Shown in pieces: positions 62,786 through 64,000 of a stretch of 64,000 nt of DNA; positions within the stretch are counted from its first letter, which is position 1, and the number at the start of each line of letters is the position of its first letter. Where the stretch lies: the NCBI RefSeq assembly GCF_947503385.1, contig NZ_CANNDO010000001.1, positions 186,001-250,000 on the forward strand, written 5' to 3'. The position numbers and the translations under genes are program-made. The notes below the pieces were generated by a model. That model did no database searches. It was given only the letters and a program-made list of their open reading frames with translations, and was not told the DNA's origin. The DNA comes from an uncultured Tateyamaria sp. (lineage in GTDB: Bacteria; Pseudomonadota; Alphaproteobacteria; Rhodobacterales; Rhodobacteraceae).

Positions 62786-62841
62786 TCACTTTAATTCTGC
62801 AAGTGACCTCGTATCAAGGTAACTTCATCTTTGCAAGTGAC
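62786..62841. promoter_or_regulatory. Two HxlR-type operators in divergent promoter
   Basis: Two dyads ACTT-N9-AAGT lie at 62787-62803 and 62822-62838, offset by 35 bases, each extended by TGCAAGTGAC (62797-62806 and 62832-62841). They flank the space between the EamA and HxlR genes. Confidence 0.75.
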
Positions 62842-62875
62842 TGTGGTAAACTGCTTTGCGGACCCACAAGGAAAG

Positions 62876-63256
62876 GTGAACGAATTGGACGGCACGCTCG
62901 ATTTTCGCTCGCGCTGTTCCATCGCGCGCAGCCTCGAAGTGATCGGGGACAAGTGGACGCTTTTGATAGTCCGCGATCTGATGTGGCACGGCAAAGAAAC
63001 GTTTCAGGCGCTTCAGCATAGCGAAGAGCACATCCCGACCAATATCCTGTCCAGCCGGCTCAAGCGGCTGCTGGAACTGGGTTTGGTGGAAAAGTCGCCG
63101 TATCAGAACCGCCCCGTCCGCTACCGCTATACCTTGACCGAAGCAGGCCGGTCGCTGGAGCCGGTGTTGCTGTCCCTCATGGATTGGGGGCACGCACGGC
63201 TTGGCGGCGGGCGCTACGATCCCACGACCGGGCAGACTGCGGAAAACCCGCTTTGA
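62876..63256 (+). CDS. HxlR family transcriptional regulator
   Basis: 126-residue HxlR-type winged-helix regulator if started at the GTG at 62876 (VNELDGTLDFRSRCSIARSLEVIGDKWTLLIVRDLMWHGKETFQAL), which sits just after AAGGAAAG. The domain ends with ILSSRLKRLLELGLVEKSPYQNRPVRYRYTLTEAGRSL. An ATG at 62831 would start before the ribosome site and overlap operator 2, so it is less likely. It has C-terminal SLMDWGHARL. It probably senses an aldehyde or similar effector and regulates the divergent transporter. Confidence 0.9.
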   Translation: MNELDGTLDFRSRCSIARSLEVIGDKWTLLIVRDLMWHGKETFQALQHSEEHIPTNILSSRLKRLLELGLVEKSPYQNRPVRYRYTLTEAGRSLEPVLLSLMDWGHARLGGGRYDPTTGQTAENPL

Positions 63257-63295
63257 CCGGAAAACCCTACGCCCAAATGCCGCCCGTCAGCAGCG

Positions 63296-64000
63296 TCACG
63301 CTTCCTCTGCCTGCGCAATGGGCAAAGGCTCCTTGAACGTCAGCGTCCGATACGGGAACGGAATTTCGATCTTTGCATCATCCAACGCGCGCTTGACCTT
63401 TGCCACAACCTCATCCCGCGACGCACGCACCTCGCCCGGTTTGGAACCACACCACCACGTCACTTCAAAATTGATTGAGGACGACCCGAACTCCTGTGCG
63501 AAAATCTGGATCGGCTTGTCCTGCTGGACAACGCTGTCACAATCCGCAACGGCGGCGCGGATCACGTCGCGCGCCTCGTCCACATCGACATCGTAGGCTA
63601 CGCCACAGATGACCGTCACGCGGCGCGTTGGCAGGTGCGTGCGAATGACGACGGGGTTCTTGAACAGGATCGAGTTGGGCACGATCACCAACTGTCCATC
63701 AGTTTGTTGAATATGGCTTTCGCGAATGGCGATGTGTTCCACTTCGCCCTCGATCCCTTCACACTCGATATAGTCGCCAATCCGCATTTCGCGTCGGAAC
63801 AGGATAATGATTCCGGCAAGGAAGTTTTCGAAAACATCCTTAAAAGCAAAGCCAATGGCGACAGAGCCGATGCCAAGACCTGCGAGGATGCTTGATGGTG
63901 TGAGCCCCGGAAAAACGATGACCGCCGCAATCATTAGCCCGAGAATCCAGACTAGGATCGATGACAGAAGGGAAAACAGCTCTTTGAGGCTGGGCCGCAG
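63296..64000 (-). CDS. MscS-family mechanosensitive channel, 5' truncated by window edge
   Basis: Partial gene; the frame continues past the right edge. The 235 visible residues end with the MscS core: pore-lining and beta-domain segments LAGLGIGSVAIGFAFKDVFENFLAGIIILFRREMRIGDYIECEGIEGEVEHIAIRESHIQQTDGQLVIVPNS and C-terminal YDVDVDEARDVIRAAV. It acts in osmotic pressure release. The apparent ATG at 63934 is internal; upstream codons read LLSSILVWILGLMIAA, another membrane helix. Confidence 0.92.
   Translation of the reverse strand: MRPSLKELFSLLSSILVWILGLMIAAVIVFPGLTPSSILAGLGIGSVAIGFAFKDVFENFLAGIIILFRREMRIGDYIECEGIEGEVEHIAIRESHIQQTDGQLVIVPNSILFKNPVVIRTHLPTRRVTVICGVAYDVDVDEARDVIRAAVADCDSVVQQDKPIQIFAQEFGSSSINFEVTWWCGSKPGEVRASRDEVVAKVKRALDDAKIEIPFPYRTLTFKEPLPIAQAEEA

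Overview
The window looks like a chromosomal segment of an alphaproteobacterium of the Rhodobacteraceae (Roseobacter) type. This is inferred from the high GC content, the tightly overlapping operons and the gene content: a TssK-TssL(OmpA)-TssM type VI block with TagF/PppA/PpkA, a Hint-domain RTX-like protein, a HmrR-style copper operator, and two-ATPase sugar ABC importers. No rRNA, tRNA, CRISPR array or insertion sequence was recognised.

Left part (1-25 kb) is type VI secretion. A minus-strand operon runs tssK-tssL-tssM-tagF-pppA-ppkA (10580 to 114). It holds the membrane complex, one baseplate protein and the threonine-phosphorylation switch. The sheath, tube, ClpV, FHA and remaining baseplate genes are not in the window. 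A repeat-rich autotransporter-like adhesin (10897-14859, plus strand) follows and ends at a strong symmetric terminator. Next comes a minus-strand effector island (24985 to 14934): GTG-started DUF4123 adaptor B, candidate effector B, candidate periplasmic immunity B, VgrG, DUF4123 adaptor A, candidate effector A, candidate immunity A and a PAAR tip. Adaptor, effector and immunity candidates occur as two diverged copies of one three-gene cassette around a single VgrG. This is the most promising undescribed system here.

Middle part (25-46.9 kb) is a set of small modules. These are: a Hint protein; a gene-poor 0.7 kb stretch; a copper module (copC, copD, multicopper oxidase, DUF411) divergent from a cytochrome c, with two MerR-type promoters between them; a Crp/Fnr regulator divergent from a Spy-like periplasmic protein; a TetR regulator with three operator copies controlling an exported alpha/beta hydrolase and probably a PhzF-like isomerase; an AraC regulator with two 17-bp direct-repeat sites ahead of a small operon (small membrane protein, NTF2-like, isochorismatase-like, YHS, AhpD-like); a seven-gene minus-strand operon of exported proteins of unknown role including a VWA protein, an SH3-like protein and a protein made of exact 16-residue repeats; and a LuxR-type regulator fused to an alpha/beta-hydrolase domain that has lost its catalytic residues.

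Right part (46.9-60.8 kb) is a 13-gene minus-strand catabolic operon governed by a divergent LacI regulator. It has a Tat-exported solute-binding protein, two permeases, two ABC ATPases with complementary degenerate motifs, a Gfo/Idh/MocA dehydrogenase, a TIM-barrel isomerase, a membrane desaturase/hydroxylase, a Rieske ferredoxin, a PanB-like enzyme, a DUF4432 epimerase, a ferredoxin reductase and xylose isomerase. The combination suggests uptake and oxidative breakdown of an unusual sugar or polyol using a three-component di-iron oxygenase. The window ends with a DMT transporter and its HxlR regulator sharing two operators, and a truncated MscS channel.
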